Of a stretch of DNA of 64,000 nucleotides, positions 1 through 11,706 are shown in pieces. The position numbers and the translations under genes were made by a program. The stretch comes from Massariosphaeria phaeospora (taxonomy: Eukaryota > Ascomycota > Dothideomycetes > Pleosporales). The notes below the pieces were generated by a model. It did no database searches, was not told the DNA's origin, and was given only the letters and a program-made list of their open reading frames with translations. The stretch is taken from the NCBI GenBank assembly GCA_011032825.1, contig JAADJZ010000001.1, positions 992,001 through 1,056,000 on the forward strand, written 5' to 3'. Position 1 is the first letter of the stretch; each line of letters begins with the position of its first letter.

Positions 1-2
1 TG

Positions 3-1192
3 TCGAGGCCAAAGCCTACTCTAGAAGGGATGCCACCCGAGGTCATGGATATGATCTTGACGAGCTCAGTACAAGGGCCCTTCAAAAATCGGATTGATCC
101 ACCAACCTTGGACGCTACCGATGTCGGAAACCTTCGCCTCGCCAGCCACCGTATTCGGGACATCACCGCATTTACGTTCGAGAAGAAATTCTTCATAAGA
201 ACGGCTGGGAAATAAAGTATGGCCATGTATACGACAGGTTGGTGCGGGAACAAGATGAGTTCGAAGCCAGTGGTGACATGCTCCTGATGCTAGAGCTTTC
301 CTTGCGTAACTTCAAGAACTTGACAAAAGTACTGATCGATAGCGTTGAGGCCCCGTACAAAAAGCCTTGGGGTACAATAGCTATTCGCCGACAATTAGGA
401 GAAGGTGGGGACGAGATGAACGACTGGCCTTGGCAAAGACCCTTTTTCACGGCCAGGTCATATAGTTGCACGTGGCACTGGAGCCCCATCATCGAGGCTA
501 TCTGTGCCATCGAAGACCGCCCTAACTGGACCGTGGATCTCACCATCAAAGGCAATGACTTGGAGTGGGAAGTGACACAGCTGAATGTGTCTGACGTGGA
601 GCGACGAGTCTTTTTCAGTCGTATACGGAGCATCGCAATCTTCAACACACGGAAAGATATCACTGAAGATTGGGTCGTCTAACTTCTGCGAGGATGCGTT
701 TCCGTCGAAACGCTGAATACAAGGTGCGGCGGCGAGTTGCAATCCATCTACCGGAAAACGTGGACCAATCTTCGACACGTTACTCTCACTCTGTGCTCGA
801 TGAAGGATTATCTTTATACGGAGCTTCTTACTAGGCATGCGGAAAAGCTCGAGACGATCATTCTTGACACCTGCTCTTCAGTCTTCAGCTCAGCTTGGGT
901 CCAAACCGAAAACCCGTCATGGTTTAAGAAATTTGAGCTGATGTTAGGCATGCCGCACCTAAACCGGGTGGAATGTACTTCGCTGAGTCAAGATGTTATC
1001 GTCAGTAACCCTACTGACACAAAGACACAAATACCGCAGCAACTACTAGACGATGGCAGTTACGCGCTAGTTACCGAAGGAGCCGAAATTAGGGAAAGGC
1101 TAGCCCGTGCTGTACGAGAGCAAATCATTTTCCGGATGCGGGGGGAGGAAGGAGAGCGTGGCTCGGTCAGCCTCTGGTTTCCTAAATCATGA
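3..1192 (+). pseudogene. F-box-like protein, broken (possibly cut at window edge)
   Basis: Three reading-frame pieces read on from one another as a single protein of the large dothideomycete F-box-like family. The first (3-194) carries an F-box-like start (PPEVMDMIL, then LRLASHRIRD, then FEKKFF). Reading then continues one base out of register from about 194 (HKNGWEIKYGH onward), as after a 1-base loss. The second piece runs to a TAA at 680-682. The same frame stays open after that stop and continues to the TGA at 1190-1192 with leucine-spaced text. No canonical intron (GT-AG, 45 nt or more) removes either lesion. Codons before the first ATG (30) are open to base 3, so the 5' end may lie outside the window. 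In the family the F-box recruits SCF ubiquitin ligase. This copy is probably non-functional unless the lesions are assembly errors. Confidence 0.6.
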
Positions 1193-2353
1193 CTATCAGT
1201 TGTCACGACCTTGTAATCTGACACACCCTATTCGCTCCAGGTTCTTCGGCGGTTTAGTAGACACCAAAGCAGCAGATAGTAATTTCCAGATATATGGCTG
1301 AAGCTAATAGCAGCTCAATGGTAGATTCCGTTCTTAGAACCGATATGGATAGTGAGTGATCTCAATGGATTTAATGAAGAAATTTTGGTGAGTTTGCATT
1401 CGAATTGAGCGAAGATTTTGAAGAATGATAATTGTGAAAGTACCGAGACCTTTACTTAGGCAGCCTCAAGCTCCGTCATCTGGAGTTAGCGGGTTAAGGG
1501 GTGATGAGATTGGTGCGGGTTGAACCGGCACATGCTGAACCATCGGGCAAGATCACGCGGGGCCTTGACAAGCTGAAACGACCTCCTGTGTTGGGTCGAG
1601 CAAGATAGTCTTGATGGCCAAGCTCCCCTTGCAGCTGCGGCATGACGATGGAGAAATGCTGGTGAGGAGACTGTGGACTATTTTTCCTTGACGAGAACTT
1701 GGCGGCGCAATCGCCGCAAATCATATGGCGTCAGTCGCGAACAAACACGGGAGGCCGACCTTTCGCCGATGAAAGCGATAAACGTTGAGTGCCGAGTTCC
1801 GTGATGTCGGTCTTGGTGTGAAGAAGAGGCGAAGAGCGATAGGCGGAGCCTGAACTAGTGCCTTGGCCGCCCTTGGCTCAAAACAAGCGAGCGGAAAACC
1901 AAGCATCCCGCGCCGTTCTTGCCACCTCCCGCAGGCCTCAATCACCCCTCCAGGTCGCGTCCCCGCCATCATGACCGCCTGCCTGGCCATCAGTAACGCG
2001 ATACAGTGCTCTTCTAACGAGTCCGCAGCATGGCAATCTACTTAAAATGCATCCAGGAGCCCTCGATAGGCTCCGCACCGCATCGCACGACACCAAGGCG
2101 ATATGATCCCGCCCTAGAGGTCGACTCGTCGCGGCGACCCTTTATCTTTGGTCCTTAGCAATGACGTCTCTGTTGGCCCGCAAGCCGGTCCCAAGACAGT
2201 GCACACTATGCCAAGCTATGAACACCTCGAATTGCTTGGCCGTCTCTACCCCATTTGCCGCTCTTGCCCCCCATCAGAGCCTTAAAGAGCTTGTTCGCTC
2301 CCAGGTCTCGATTGTTTGTCTTCATCTCTCAGCAGCTTGTTTCTTCAATCATT
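1193..2353. other. intergenic region upstream of the Na+ ATPase gene
   Basis: I see no gene here. The open frames on both strands are short and lack recognisable family text. The stretch presumably holds the promoter and leader of the downstream ENA-type gene, but I saw no clear TATA box or dense repeat. Confidence 0.5.
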
Positions 2354-5300
2354 ATGGGAAATAACCAACCGTCCCTCGAGGCCCACATCTCCGGCCAAGC
2401 GAACAAACCGTTTAGCAAGCCTGCTCATGCCCTCACCTTCAAGCAAGTCATCGAAGAGACCAAGTGCGACTCCGAGGACGGTCTAACCACCTCTGAGGCT
2501 CAGACACGCCTACAGGAGTATGGAAACAATGAATTGGGCGATGAAGGGGGCGTGCAGCCTGGCAAGATCCTGTTGCGGCAAGTTGCCAACGCCATGACGC
2601 TGGTAGGCATACAATCTTCCCATGCGCCTTGCCAAATCTAATGTCGACCAGGTACTCATCCTTGCCATGGGTGTCAGTTTTGGAATCGCAGCCTGGATCG
2701 AAGGTGGTGTGGTGGCCGCCATCATCATCTTGAACATCACAGTTGGATTCTGGCAAGAGTTTAATGCTGAAAAGACAATGGATTCGTTGCGATCTCTCAG
2801 TTCGCCCACTGCTCGTGCGGTTCGCGATGGGCAAGTTGTTACTGTCGCGACTGCAGAGATTGTTCCTGGCGACATGGTTGAGATGACAACAGGGGACACC
2901 ATTCCGGCCGATGTTCGGTTAGTCTTACCTCCTTTCAACGTTATTTGCCTCTAACCGCTTCTAGTCTCATTGAAGCTGTGAATTTCGAGACTGACGAGGC
3001 TCTTCTGACCGGAGAGTCTTTGCCCGTGAACAAAGACGCGGAAGCCGTCTTCGATGCTGATACTGGCCCCGGTGATCGACTGAACGTTGCATTCAGCTCT
3101 TCCACAGTGACCAAGGGACGTGCTCGGGGTGTAGTATTCTCGACCGGGATGTACACTGAGATTGGGTCCATCGCTGCATCACTCCGTCAGAAAGGAAGTC
3201 GACGTCGCCCAGTTAAACGCAGAGAAGACGGCAAAGCCGGACCACACCGATACGCCCAAGCATGGGGCTTGACTGCCACTGATGCAGTTGGACACTTTCT
3301 AGGAGTCAATATCGGTACCCCGCTTCAGAAGAAACTGGCCCGGCTCGCGCTCCTCTTGCTTGGCGTTGCCGTGGTGTGCGCCATAATCGTCCTCGCAGCC
3401 AACCGATTTGTTAGTGACCAGGAAGTTATCATCTACGCCGTCGCCACCGGTCTTAGTATGATACCAGCCTCCTTGATCGTTGTCTTAACGATAACTATGG
3501 CCGCGGGAACCAAACGCATGGTTGAGCGACATGTGATTGTTCGAAATTTGAAGTCACTCGAGGCTCTTGGTGGTGTTACAGGTAGCTCATCATAACCTTT
3601 TGGCTATGCAATACACTGACAGATGATTAGATATCTGCTCTGATAAGACGGGTACCCTGACCCAGGGGAAAATGGTAGCCAAGAAAGCCTGGATCCCCGC
3701 TAAAGGCACATACTCGGTTGGCAATACCAACGAGCCCCATAACCCGACTATCGGCGATTTGAGCTTCACTGCTAAACCACCCGCTCAAATCGACTTTGAC
3801 CTGGAACAGAAGACCTCGACTCAAGAAGACTTGCTTGAAAGCAACGAGCATCTTCTAGATTATTTGAAGGTCGCTTCTCTCGCAAATCTTGCGCACGTCC
3901 ACAGATCCGATGACGGCAACTGGAAAGCTCGTGGCGACCCAACTGAAATCGCAATTCAAGTCTTTGCTTCGCGATTCCAATGGAACCGTCTTCAACACAC
4001 AGGAGGCGATAATCCTGCCTGGAAACAAATCGCCGAGTTTCCGTTTGACTCTGACGTCAAGAAAATGTCGGTAATTTTCGAAGAGGCCGAGACATCTCAG
4101 AAGTATGTCTTCACCAAGGGAGCTGTAGAGCGAATAATCTACTCGTGCACAACCGTCTTCAATGGCGAAAGTGACGCCCCAGCTGAGATGACGGATGAGT
4201 TCCGCGAGCACATCCTACATAACATGGAATCTCTGGCAGCTCTTGGTCTTCGCGTGCTGGCTCTCGCAAGCAGGACGTGGGAGGGAACCGTCACTAAGGG
4301 TCAAGATATCGATCGGAAGGAGATTGAGGAGGGTCTTACATTCCGGGGCCTCGTCGGCCTCTATGACCCACCACGGCCGGAGACGGCGGGAGCAGTTAGG
4401 CAATGCCAGAGAGCTGGTATCCAGGTGCACATGCTTACTGGTGATCATCCCGGTACTGCTCGCGCCATCGCCGCTGACGTGGGTATCCTCCCTTCGAACA
4501 TGGCTACTATCGCGAAAAATGTGACCGATGCTATGGTCATGACCGCGACACAGTTCGATAAACTGTCCGAAGATGAAATCGACCAACTTCCGCTTCTTCC
4601 GCTTGTTATTGCACGCTGCGCGCCAAACACAAAAGTCCGAATGATCGACGCGCTGCATCGACGGAAAGCCTTCGCTGCGATGGTAAGCTATGGAAGTCTT
4701 TACAACATAGATTTTGCGCTAATTGTCCCCAGACTGGAGACGGTGTGAACGACTCCCCATCGCTCAAGCGGTCCGATGTTGGTATTGGCATGGGCACAGG
4801 TTCCGACGTAGCGAAAGACGCTTCTGACATTGTTCTGACCGACGACAACTTCGCATCCATTCTAAATGCCATCGAAGAAGGACGCCGCATGTTCGACAAC
4901 ATTCAGAAGTTCATCCTGCACTTGCTCGCCCAGAACATTGCCCAGGCCTGCATATTGCTCATTGGTTTAGTTTTCAAGGACTTCACCAGACTCTCCGTGT
5001 TTCCTCTTTCGCCTGTTGAGGTTATGTGGATCATTATGGTTACATCCAGTGTACCCGATATGGGCCTCGGCTTTGAAGTCGCAGCCCCTGATGTCATGAA
5101 GCGCCCTCCTCAAAATGTGAGCTACCCGTCCTTACCAGTTCCGCCAACTTTGAGCTAAAGCTAATATAACACAGCTGAAACGTGGGGTCTTCACTCTCGA
5201 AGTCCTCTGTGACATTACGGTCTACGGTTTGTGGATTGCCGCCCTTTGTCTCGCCTCATTCACTCTCGTTCTCAACGGCTGGGGCAGCGGTAATCTCGGT

Positions 5301-5831
5301 CACAACTGTAACGACTCATACTCTGACTCGTGCGATACTGTGTTCCGCGCGCGTGCCACATGTTTCGCCTGCCTTACCTGGTTTTCGCTCTTCCTAGCCT
5401 GGCAGATGGTCGACATGCGCCGCTCCTTCTTCATGATGCAGCCAAACTCAAACAAGTACTTCACCCAGTGGTTCCACGACGTCTGGCGCAACCAGTTCCT
5501 CTTCTGGTCTATCGTCGTTGGCTTCATCACCATCTTTCCCGTCATCTATATCCCGGGCCTCAACACCGTCGTCTTCAAGCACAAAAGTATCACGTGGGAA
5601 TGGGGTATCGTCATCATCGCCACTGTGCTGTTCTTCATCGGCGTCGAGGCATGGAAGTGGGGCAAGCGCATCTTCTTCCGGCGCAGGGATACCAAGGCTG
5701 GAGTTCGCCGGGGCTCAGTCGATGTCGAGCAGAGGGTGTTTGAGCGGTACCTCAGCACTGCTGTTTCTACCGACGACGAGGCGAAGTGGGAGCGGCAGGT
5801 CAAGAAGAGTGAGGCTGGGGTGCAGGTGTGA
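2354..5831 (+). CDS. ENA1: ENA-type P-type Na+(K+)-exporting ATPase (P2D), six exons
   Basis: This is a plasma-membrane cation pump of the fungal ENA (exitus natru) family, which exports Na+ or K+ at the cost of ATP at high salt or alkaline pH. Joined exons are 2354-2602, 2652-2917, 2965-3581, 3631-4682, 4733-5116 and 5175-5831, giving about 1,074 aa; the family is usually near 1,090. The start MGNNQPSLEAH precedes the cation-ATPase N-domain (NKPFSKPAHAL). Then come the actuator motif LLTGES, the phosphorylation motif DKTGTLT (split by intron 3), the nucleotide-domain KGAVERI, and the hinge TGDGVNDSPSL split by intron 4. Hydrophobic membrane segments flank these and fill the last 200 residues. 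Introns are 47-58 nt with GT-AG ends. The family-typical stretch GDRLNVAFSSSTVTKGRARG separates it from SERCA and PMR1 pumps. It reads as intact. Confidence 0.93.
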
Positions 5832-6820
5832 GTCCTGAGAAGGCTCTGCTCGCGATGGAATAATACAATGAGTATGTAATAATGGGCGTTTTATGGTTGC
5901 GATTCCGCGGGAATAACGTTATGAGCATGGTGTAGTCCGAGGTGAATACCTCCGCTTTAAAACTACTTAATGTCCGATATGACGATGCCAATAGCATCAA
6001 TATACAATGTACTGCAAACAATCGTCGCCTTGTAAGTCCGCACCTATATCTTTCAATTTGTTTGGTATCGAGGATTTTGTGAATATCTAGGTGACCATTG
6101 CAAAATGCCCTATCCATCAAAGCAGCAGAAATGATTATGTAAAGACGACCGGTCTCCTTACCTATGGCATTCCGTAGATGTCCACTTAGCAACACCGCCA
6201 CAGTGGTAAAACGCCGATGCAAGAACGGTGTTTTTTTGGTTGTCTTTCTATCTCGCTTCTTCCTCGGCCATCGTTGCAGCATCCCACTCATCCTCGTATC
6301 TTTGTAACACAAACTACACCATACATTATCTATTGCTGCATCTAGACCAGAACATTCCTAACAGCGAAAGCTACAGTAGCATAGCTGCTGCTTTCTATGC
6401 CGTTGTCGTAGCGTACGTCATGCATCATACATCATTACCGCCTCGGACACTTCCACACAGTACGCAATGGGGACTTGCCGTGACATCCATAGGCAGAGCT
6501 ACGGAAGTGCTTCTATCGTCTCTGCGGGAGACTGAACGAGTCGGAGACCTGTCTGTGAAGTGACGATCCAAGATCCACGTCGCAAACAACGCCTTCGCTA
6601 CTCCGTATTCTGAGCACTTATGACATACGACGATTGCTCTATTCTTCACAAAATCACATCACTCCCCGATTCATCGGCCTCCGAAGCAGACATCAAATAG
6701 TGGCGAGGAGTCATTTCGCCGAACTGTTGTTCTGCCAAAGAACCGGTCTTAGAACTGTTTTTTTACGATGTTTGATACGCTCCAATATACCACACATCAA
6801 GCTATCCTCCGCATCCTCTC
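5832..6820. other. convergent intergenic region
   Basis: This is the gap between the 3' ends of the Na+ ATPase gene and the Con-6 gene. Open frames on both strands are composition-driven and I see no gene. It should hold both 3' UTRs. Confidence 0.5.
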
Positions 6821-7092
6821 CTACTCGCCCTTCCCCTGCTTTCCATAAAACGCCTCCTCACCCCCTAATTCCTTCAACGCCTTCTTCGACTTCTCCTTCG
6901 ACGCCTCGCTAGTGTCTGTTTTCAATGTCAGTGCCACTTTTCCGTAGTCGAAGCGAACTTACTCGGGTTACTCAGATTGGCTTTGTGGCCCTGGGCCTTG
7001 TGGCTGATGTCTTCGGTCGAGTTGTTGATGTTCTGGTCGACTTCAGAGAGCCCGGGGGCGGTGATGCCTTGGTGGGATTGGCCGGTGGACAT
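6821..7092 (-). CDS. con-6: Con-6 family conidiation-specific small protein
   Basis: This is a two-exon gene. Exon 1 is 7092-6963 and exon 2 is 6915-6821, with a 47-nt GT-AG intron (donor GTAAGT, acceptor ACAG). The join gives 74 aa with no stop. The product begins MSTGQSHQGIT and contains GHKANLSNPNTSEASKEKS across the splice, the hallmark of the Con-6 domain (Pfam PF10346 as I remember it). It ends in a lysine- and glycine-rich tail (YGKQGKGE). Family members are small, hydrophilic, probably disordered proteins that accumulate in conidia and under stress; their molecular role is not well defined. The two coding parts are too short to stand out as open frames and were found from the splice-joined motif. 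The gene lies tail-to-tail with the Na+ ATPase. Confidence 0.85.
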
Positions 7093-7947
7093 GGTGGTGG
7101 ATTTGGTTGACTCGGTGTGTAGGTTATAGTTCGCAATGTATGATATGGGAAAGGGCGCAGCGAGAGCTCAGGGGGACTTCTATGATGTTGTCGTAGTGTA
7201 GCATGCTAGATGACGTTTTCCTCTACCAGATTACCTTTAGTTCTGCAGCAAAGGAACCGTGGTTCGTTTGATCCAGAGCTCGCTCCAAACAACGAAAACC
7301 GCCCAACCCACACGCTAGAAACAAATCAAATACTGCGAGAACTTGTTTATATCGAGATATCAGCGTGGATGCGTAGTCCGCGCGTCGCCTTACCGGTACT
7401 CACACTCCCCGTGGCCACCCCGCTCCGCCCCTCTTGGCGCCACATCCGGGCCAAGCCCGAACCCGCTCAATGGCGCACAACCCCAGGGCGAACGCGTCAG
7501 CCAAATGCCCAGATGCAGCGTAGGCAGAGATGCCGGTTTTCCCGCGTGCACATGACCGGCGGAGGGGAAATGCATCACGCGGCCAAGCGTCAGCCGAGGC
7601 TTACAGAGGGCGGCGGGAGTGGAGGTGGCGATGATGATGGTGCGAGGCTGCGTGCTTGGTAAGTAGGCTGTGTGGGCGGATCGATGGACATAAGAGGCTG
7701 GCAGGGGCCGCGCCGTGCGTCGGTGGCTACTTTTCGATCTAGATCCCGTAAGAGTAGGTCGTGTCGTGATTGATAGAGTGAGTGGTTATTACTGCCAGTG
7801 TTTCATCAGACCGATCGAATCTCCGCCATATCTCTACGGAACGAAGAAAGAAAAGAACGAGAACCATATCGGCGGGAACATAGTCTCCCTGCGGCACTCG
7901 CGACTCTACACTTTGGTTTGAAAGTACGGGAGAGCCACATCGCAACG
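7093..7947. other. divergent promoter region between Con-6 and RING-H2 genes
   Basis: The two genes are transcribed away from each other across 855 bp. The middle (about 7380-7660) is GC-rich and holds an open frame without family similarity that I judge to be chance. Confidence 0.5.
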
Positions 7948-8812
7948 ATGCCCGCGGTTCACCTAAACCTTCAGCCGTCGCTCTATGCGCGCCAGTCCGG
8001 GGCAACCCAGTCCCAAGGCCGGAGAACGCTCTCGGGAAACGCGATTGGCTTCGTCGTGCCTATCTTTGTGGTATTTCTCGTCGCACCGTTGTACGTCTGT
8101 ATTCATTTTGTACATGCGTGTCCTCTCTTCCTTACTAATATCTCGCTTTAGCTTATGTGTCTACACAATGCGGCGTCGGCGGGCTCGGCTGGGTCTTCCG
8201 CCTACTGGCGTTCTGCCTGCGGTCGCTCTGCAGAGAGTAACGGAGAAGCCGGAGAAGAGGGTGCTTGCTAGGGAGAAGTTGGCTGGTGTTACGGATGTGG
8301 TAGATTATGCTGGGGGAGGAGGGGGTGGTGGAGAGAGTGACGGTGGGAAGGGTGGCGATGTAGATGCGTTGTCTGTGATGGAGCGGGATTGGTAAGTAGA
8401 CCTGCTCTCTGAGAGTAGGATGTAGATGTGAAAGCTAACGGATAAATGCAGCGCGATATGCCTCTCTACGTTACACGCACCATCGCCGCCCGAACCCGCG
8501 AAACTCGTCAACGAAGCAATAGCAGCGGATGGTGCCGATGATGCTGTGAAAGCCGGGTCCATGTCAAACGCATCATTGTCGGAGCAAGAAGTAATATTGA
8601 GGTTAAAAGTTTGCGGACACGAGTTCCATGCTGAGTGCCTCACGTCTTGGTTTTCAATACGGAAGCATAGTTGTCCCATCTGTCGAGCCATATACTACAC
8701 CAAGACCGAGGAGGTAGTGCCAGACGAACAGCAGCAGCAACCCGAGACGCAAACAATACCGGCGCAGGAGAGTCCAAGTGTCCCAAACGGGCAAAGAAGA
8801 GAGGAAGTCTGA
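7948..8812 (+). CDS. single-pass membrane RING-H2 finger protein (probable E3 ubiquitin ligase)
   Basis: Exons 7948-8090, 8152-8391 and 8452-8812 join in frame to 247 aa. ATG 7948 is the first in-frame ATG. Residues 31-52 form one membrane segment (from NAIGFVVPIF to LCVY), followed by an arginine-rich stop-transfer patch (MRRRRAR). A glycine run lies near 102-108. The RING-H2 ligands are C128, C131, C182, H184, H187, C190, C202 and C205 (DCAICLS, then VCGHEFHAEC, then SCPIC). This C3H2C3 order suits an E3 that pairs with an E2 at an endomembrane. The C131-C182 gap is 50 residues, longer than the usual 9-39, with an alanine- and serine-rich insert. The C-terminus is glutamine/proline-rich. 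Intron 2 splits the first RING cysteine codon. The substrate is unknown. Confidence 0.85.
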
Positions 8813-9379
8813 TCAGGGGCAGGGTCAGGGGCAAAGACCGCGATCCTTTGATTTTCGGCGTTACTGGACAAATGATTAGGTCGGACGATACCTGGAGATG
8901 GCGTTAAGGGGTGTCTTGCGAATATCGCGCACCAGAATCTAGGTTCTGGTTTCTCAGACACATGATGAACTCTCCTGAATGCTAGCGCCTCGACAGTGCT
9001 GGTATTGAGATAGCTATAGCAAGAGACCTTGCGATTGCAACGCAGTAGGAAAGGAGATCCTCAGTCATACTTCCCACCTATTCTCGAATCAATGCACAAA
9101 CATAGTGCACTACTGTTGGACAACCTCCCGCATAAACTCCTGATGTAGTGATTCGAACTCTAGCAAACAGCCGTGTGCGAGTTAGGATGCCGAATAACAT
9201 TAAATGGATTTGTAATTACGATGTGGAGTGAAAGGGACAACCGTGGTGGCAGACTAAAGCTACAAATCGTGGAAAGCGCGACGGGCTGGGTTCATGACGT
9301 CACGCGCACGAATGAATGTTGCCTTTCCGAACGGATTTCTGAGAACACCTCGAGGCCCGTCTCCCAACAACAACTCACA
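8813..9379. other. intergenic region before the small membrane protein
   Basis: It contains the 3' UTR of the RING gene and the promoter of the next gene, including a CRE-like palindrome at 9295-9302. I see no gene. Confidence 0.5.
9295..9302. promoter_or_regulatory. CRE/ATF-type palindrome TGACGTCA
   Basis: A perfect 8-bp palindrome lies 78 bp upstream of the ATG at 9380. It is the consensus bound by CREB/ATF-type bZIP factors, which in fungi act in stress and development. Function here is inferred from sequence and position only. Confidence 0.4.
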
Positions 9380-9892
9380 ATGGCAGCTCCAACGCCCCAT
9401 ACTGCAGATTCAGCAGTCCCATCGTCAACCTCGCCATCGCCATCGTCGCCATCCTCCCACTCTGCGCTCCAACGCACTCGCGCAAACCTCGCCTTCCTCG
9501 CGAATCCGACCACCGCCGCAGCTCCCGCCTCCCTCCGCACTCGCACCTTCCTCCGCACCACGCGTTACGCCCTCAAATTCATCTTCTGGCGGCTCGTCCG
9601 CTACGCCAAATACGCGGCCATCGGGTCGCTCACCGCCTTCGTAGCGGGGACCGCCATCGGCTCAGTGGTGTCGGGCGTGGGGTTCATCGTTGCCCCCACG
9701 GGCATCTTCGGCGGTGCCACGATTGGACTGCTGTGGGGCGTCGGCAAGTTCGGATGGAGGCGGTTTGCGAGGAAGACACGGCATGGGACAGGGGATGCCA
9801 GGGCGGATGAGCGGGATGATGCAAAGGGAGAAGAGGTTAAGAAGGTCATAGAACAGAGGGAAGAGAAGGGGTTGAGGGCAGATCCTTGGTAA
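9380..9892 (+). CDS. small glycine-rich two-segment membrane protein, function unknown
   Basis: This is a single-exon frame of 170 aa. The start is chosen at ATG 9380 because it has a good context (CACAATGGC) and begins MAAPTPH; upstream in-frame codons have no family look. The first 60 residues are a Ser/Pro/Thr-rich, arginine-containing leader that could be a mitochondrial presequence. Residues 78-103 and 105-123 are two closely spaced glycine- and alanine-rich hydrophobic segments (AIGSLTAFVAGTAIGS, then APTGIFGGATIGLLWG). A basic patch (WRRFARKTRH) follows, then a charged tail. It resembles small fungal membrane proteins of unknown function. I recognise no enzyme motif. Confidence 0.7.
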   Translation: MAAPTPHTADSAVPSSTSPSPSSPSSHSALQRTRANLAFLANPTTAAAPASLRTRTFLRTTRYALKFIFWRLVRYAKYAAIGSLTAFVAGTAIGSVVSGVGFIVAPTGIFGGATIGLLWGVGKFGWRRFARKTRHGTGDARADERDDAKGEEVKKVIEQREEKGLRADPW

Positions 9893-10184
9893 GGCGATAC
9901 GCAGGATTGCAGGAAAACTTGGGTCGTTTTGAAGAGATATGTCGCAAACGTGTGTTTTCGCAACCTGAGTCGACTCCGCGATACATACTTCCGCTGCGGA
10001 TTCTCGAACCTTACGTCAACCCCCAGGCTTCTTCCTATAGGCTGAATGAGCTGCATAACGATAAAGGGCGAGCCATTAACAATTGGTAGACAACTAGCTT
10101 CCTCTTGCGGAACAAAGTTTTGATTTCGGTCAATCCCAGCGCTCATTACAACCCACTCCCATAGCATGGAAAACAATTTTGTCT

Positions 10185-11706
10185 TCATGGACCCAAAATC
10201 CTAGACTTGAAGAGCGCCCAAAATAAAAACGCAAATGAGACGATCCGATCCCAGATCGAGTCCAATCCCGCTGCCACTCGCGCCTGTGCGAAGTCGACTA
10301 TTTCAGCCTCGGCTTCCCGAATCCACATCGTCTGATAGTCTCGGATGACTATGTCGAGGACCAAAGTAATGGTGGCACGCCCTTCGAGGTCGACGTTTCT
10401 TCGATCATTCCGAACGGCATTCCTAAAATCATCGAAGTTCTCATTCACCACAGCGCTATCGTACATATGGTGCAGGCGAAGTCTGTTGAGCCTGGGCATA
10501 CTTCGTGCCATCTGCAGTGGCGCTTTCCACGAACCACCGTCTTGGAAAGCAATACAGCAGAGGTTCAGTTCTGACATCTGCTCTTTGTAGGCCTCAAGGA
10601 AGCCGACAAGGTCACCACGACGGAATTCAAATTTCCGGAGAGACAGACTGGTAAGATGCGGCCAGTGAAATGTTCTTGCAATACCATGCTCGAAATCGAA
10701 CGCCTGACTGCCGGGTGTTCTCCAAATGCTCAGCGCCTCTAAATTGCTCGGGGAGCAGACGAGTTGCCGAAGCCACGGAGAGCCACCTTGGATTCTTACT
10801 GTACGGAGGTTGGCCGTCATTGGATTCATCCACTTCGGTTGATCAAGGGAGAAAAATCTCGTTTGTGGTGCCAATTCCGATTCCGATTGGGAGAATTGCA
10901 GCACAAGCTTGACTTGGCCATGCCGGTCAGCATGTCTGAGTGCGTTCAGAGCCCTCCGATAGATGCCGTTGCATGTGCCTCTAGCTCTGTGGAAGACTTG
11001 CTCCTCTAGAACGTTACACCATCCGGCCTCCTGCCATTGGTACTGCGCGTGATTCGACGCGTGATTCGACTCCCAAGACCTGTTGTTCCTCGACGACTTT
11101 TCGAATTCCAACGCCAGGTACTCTAGGTCTTGATATATCGACTGCCGTCCGCACTGTGTAAACTGTTGGTCATCTGAGTGGCATCACGGTATCGATACGG
11201 AGCATCTCCAAACTGGTGAACAAGGTGAAACATCGTTTCAAAATCTCGTAGTCGTCACCGACCATTGTCATTTCCTCCTGCTCCTCAACCAGCTCGTCGA
11301 GCTTGTCATTTGTCCCTTCAACACTCGTTTCTATGTTCTACTTCACCCGCCCCCCTGAGATCCGTATCTCTCGCACGAACTTGGCGAGCTTCTTGTGCCT
11401 TGCGATTTCCTCCAGCACGTCCAGGCTTCGCGGGTGCATCCACACGCCCAAGACGCGGAAGAAGCGCGTGCCGAATTCACTCATGGAGTGCCTTTTCAAT
11501 GCCCGGCAGGCTAGGCGGAAGGCGAGGAAGTCATCGTCAGGGAGGTGGGAAGCAATGCTGGCAATCAGCTCGGGGCACAGGTCGAGGATGCGGAAGACTT
11601 TGGACTCCGGTTTGAAGGGCCAGTGGATAGAGCTGTGCCACGCATCTGCCCGTTCGTTGAGGACTTGCATAGGATAGAAGGAATTTCTGGGAATGAGTGC
11701 ATGCAT
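10185..11706 (-). pseudogene. F-box protein gene, broken by one stop and one frameshift
   Basis: On the minus strand, ATG at 11706 opens an F-box frame (ILDLCPELIASIASHL, then FRLACRALKRHS) that ends at a TAG (11340-11338). The same frame remains open after the TAG and continues with plausible text (NDKLDELVEEQEEM) to a TGA at 11172-11170. From about 11180 reading resumes one base out of register (DDQQFTQCGRQS) and runs to a stop at 10187-10185, ending in a hydrophobic stretch (FAFLFWALFKSRIL). The continuity across both lesions suggests an F-box plus leucine-spaced repeat protein of about 500 aa that has been inactivated. No canonical intron rescues either break. It is the second damaged F-box-type gene within 12 kb, on the opposite strand to the first. 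Confidence 0.65.
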
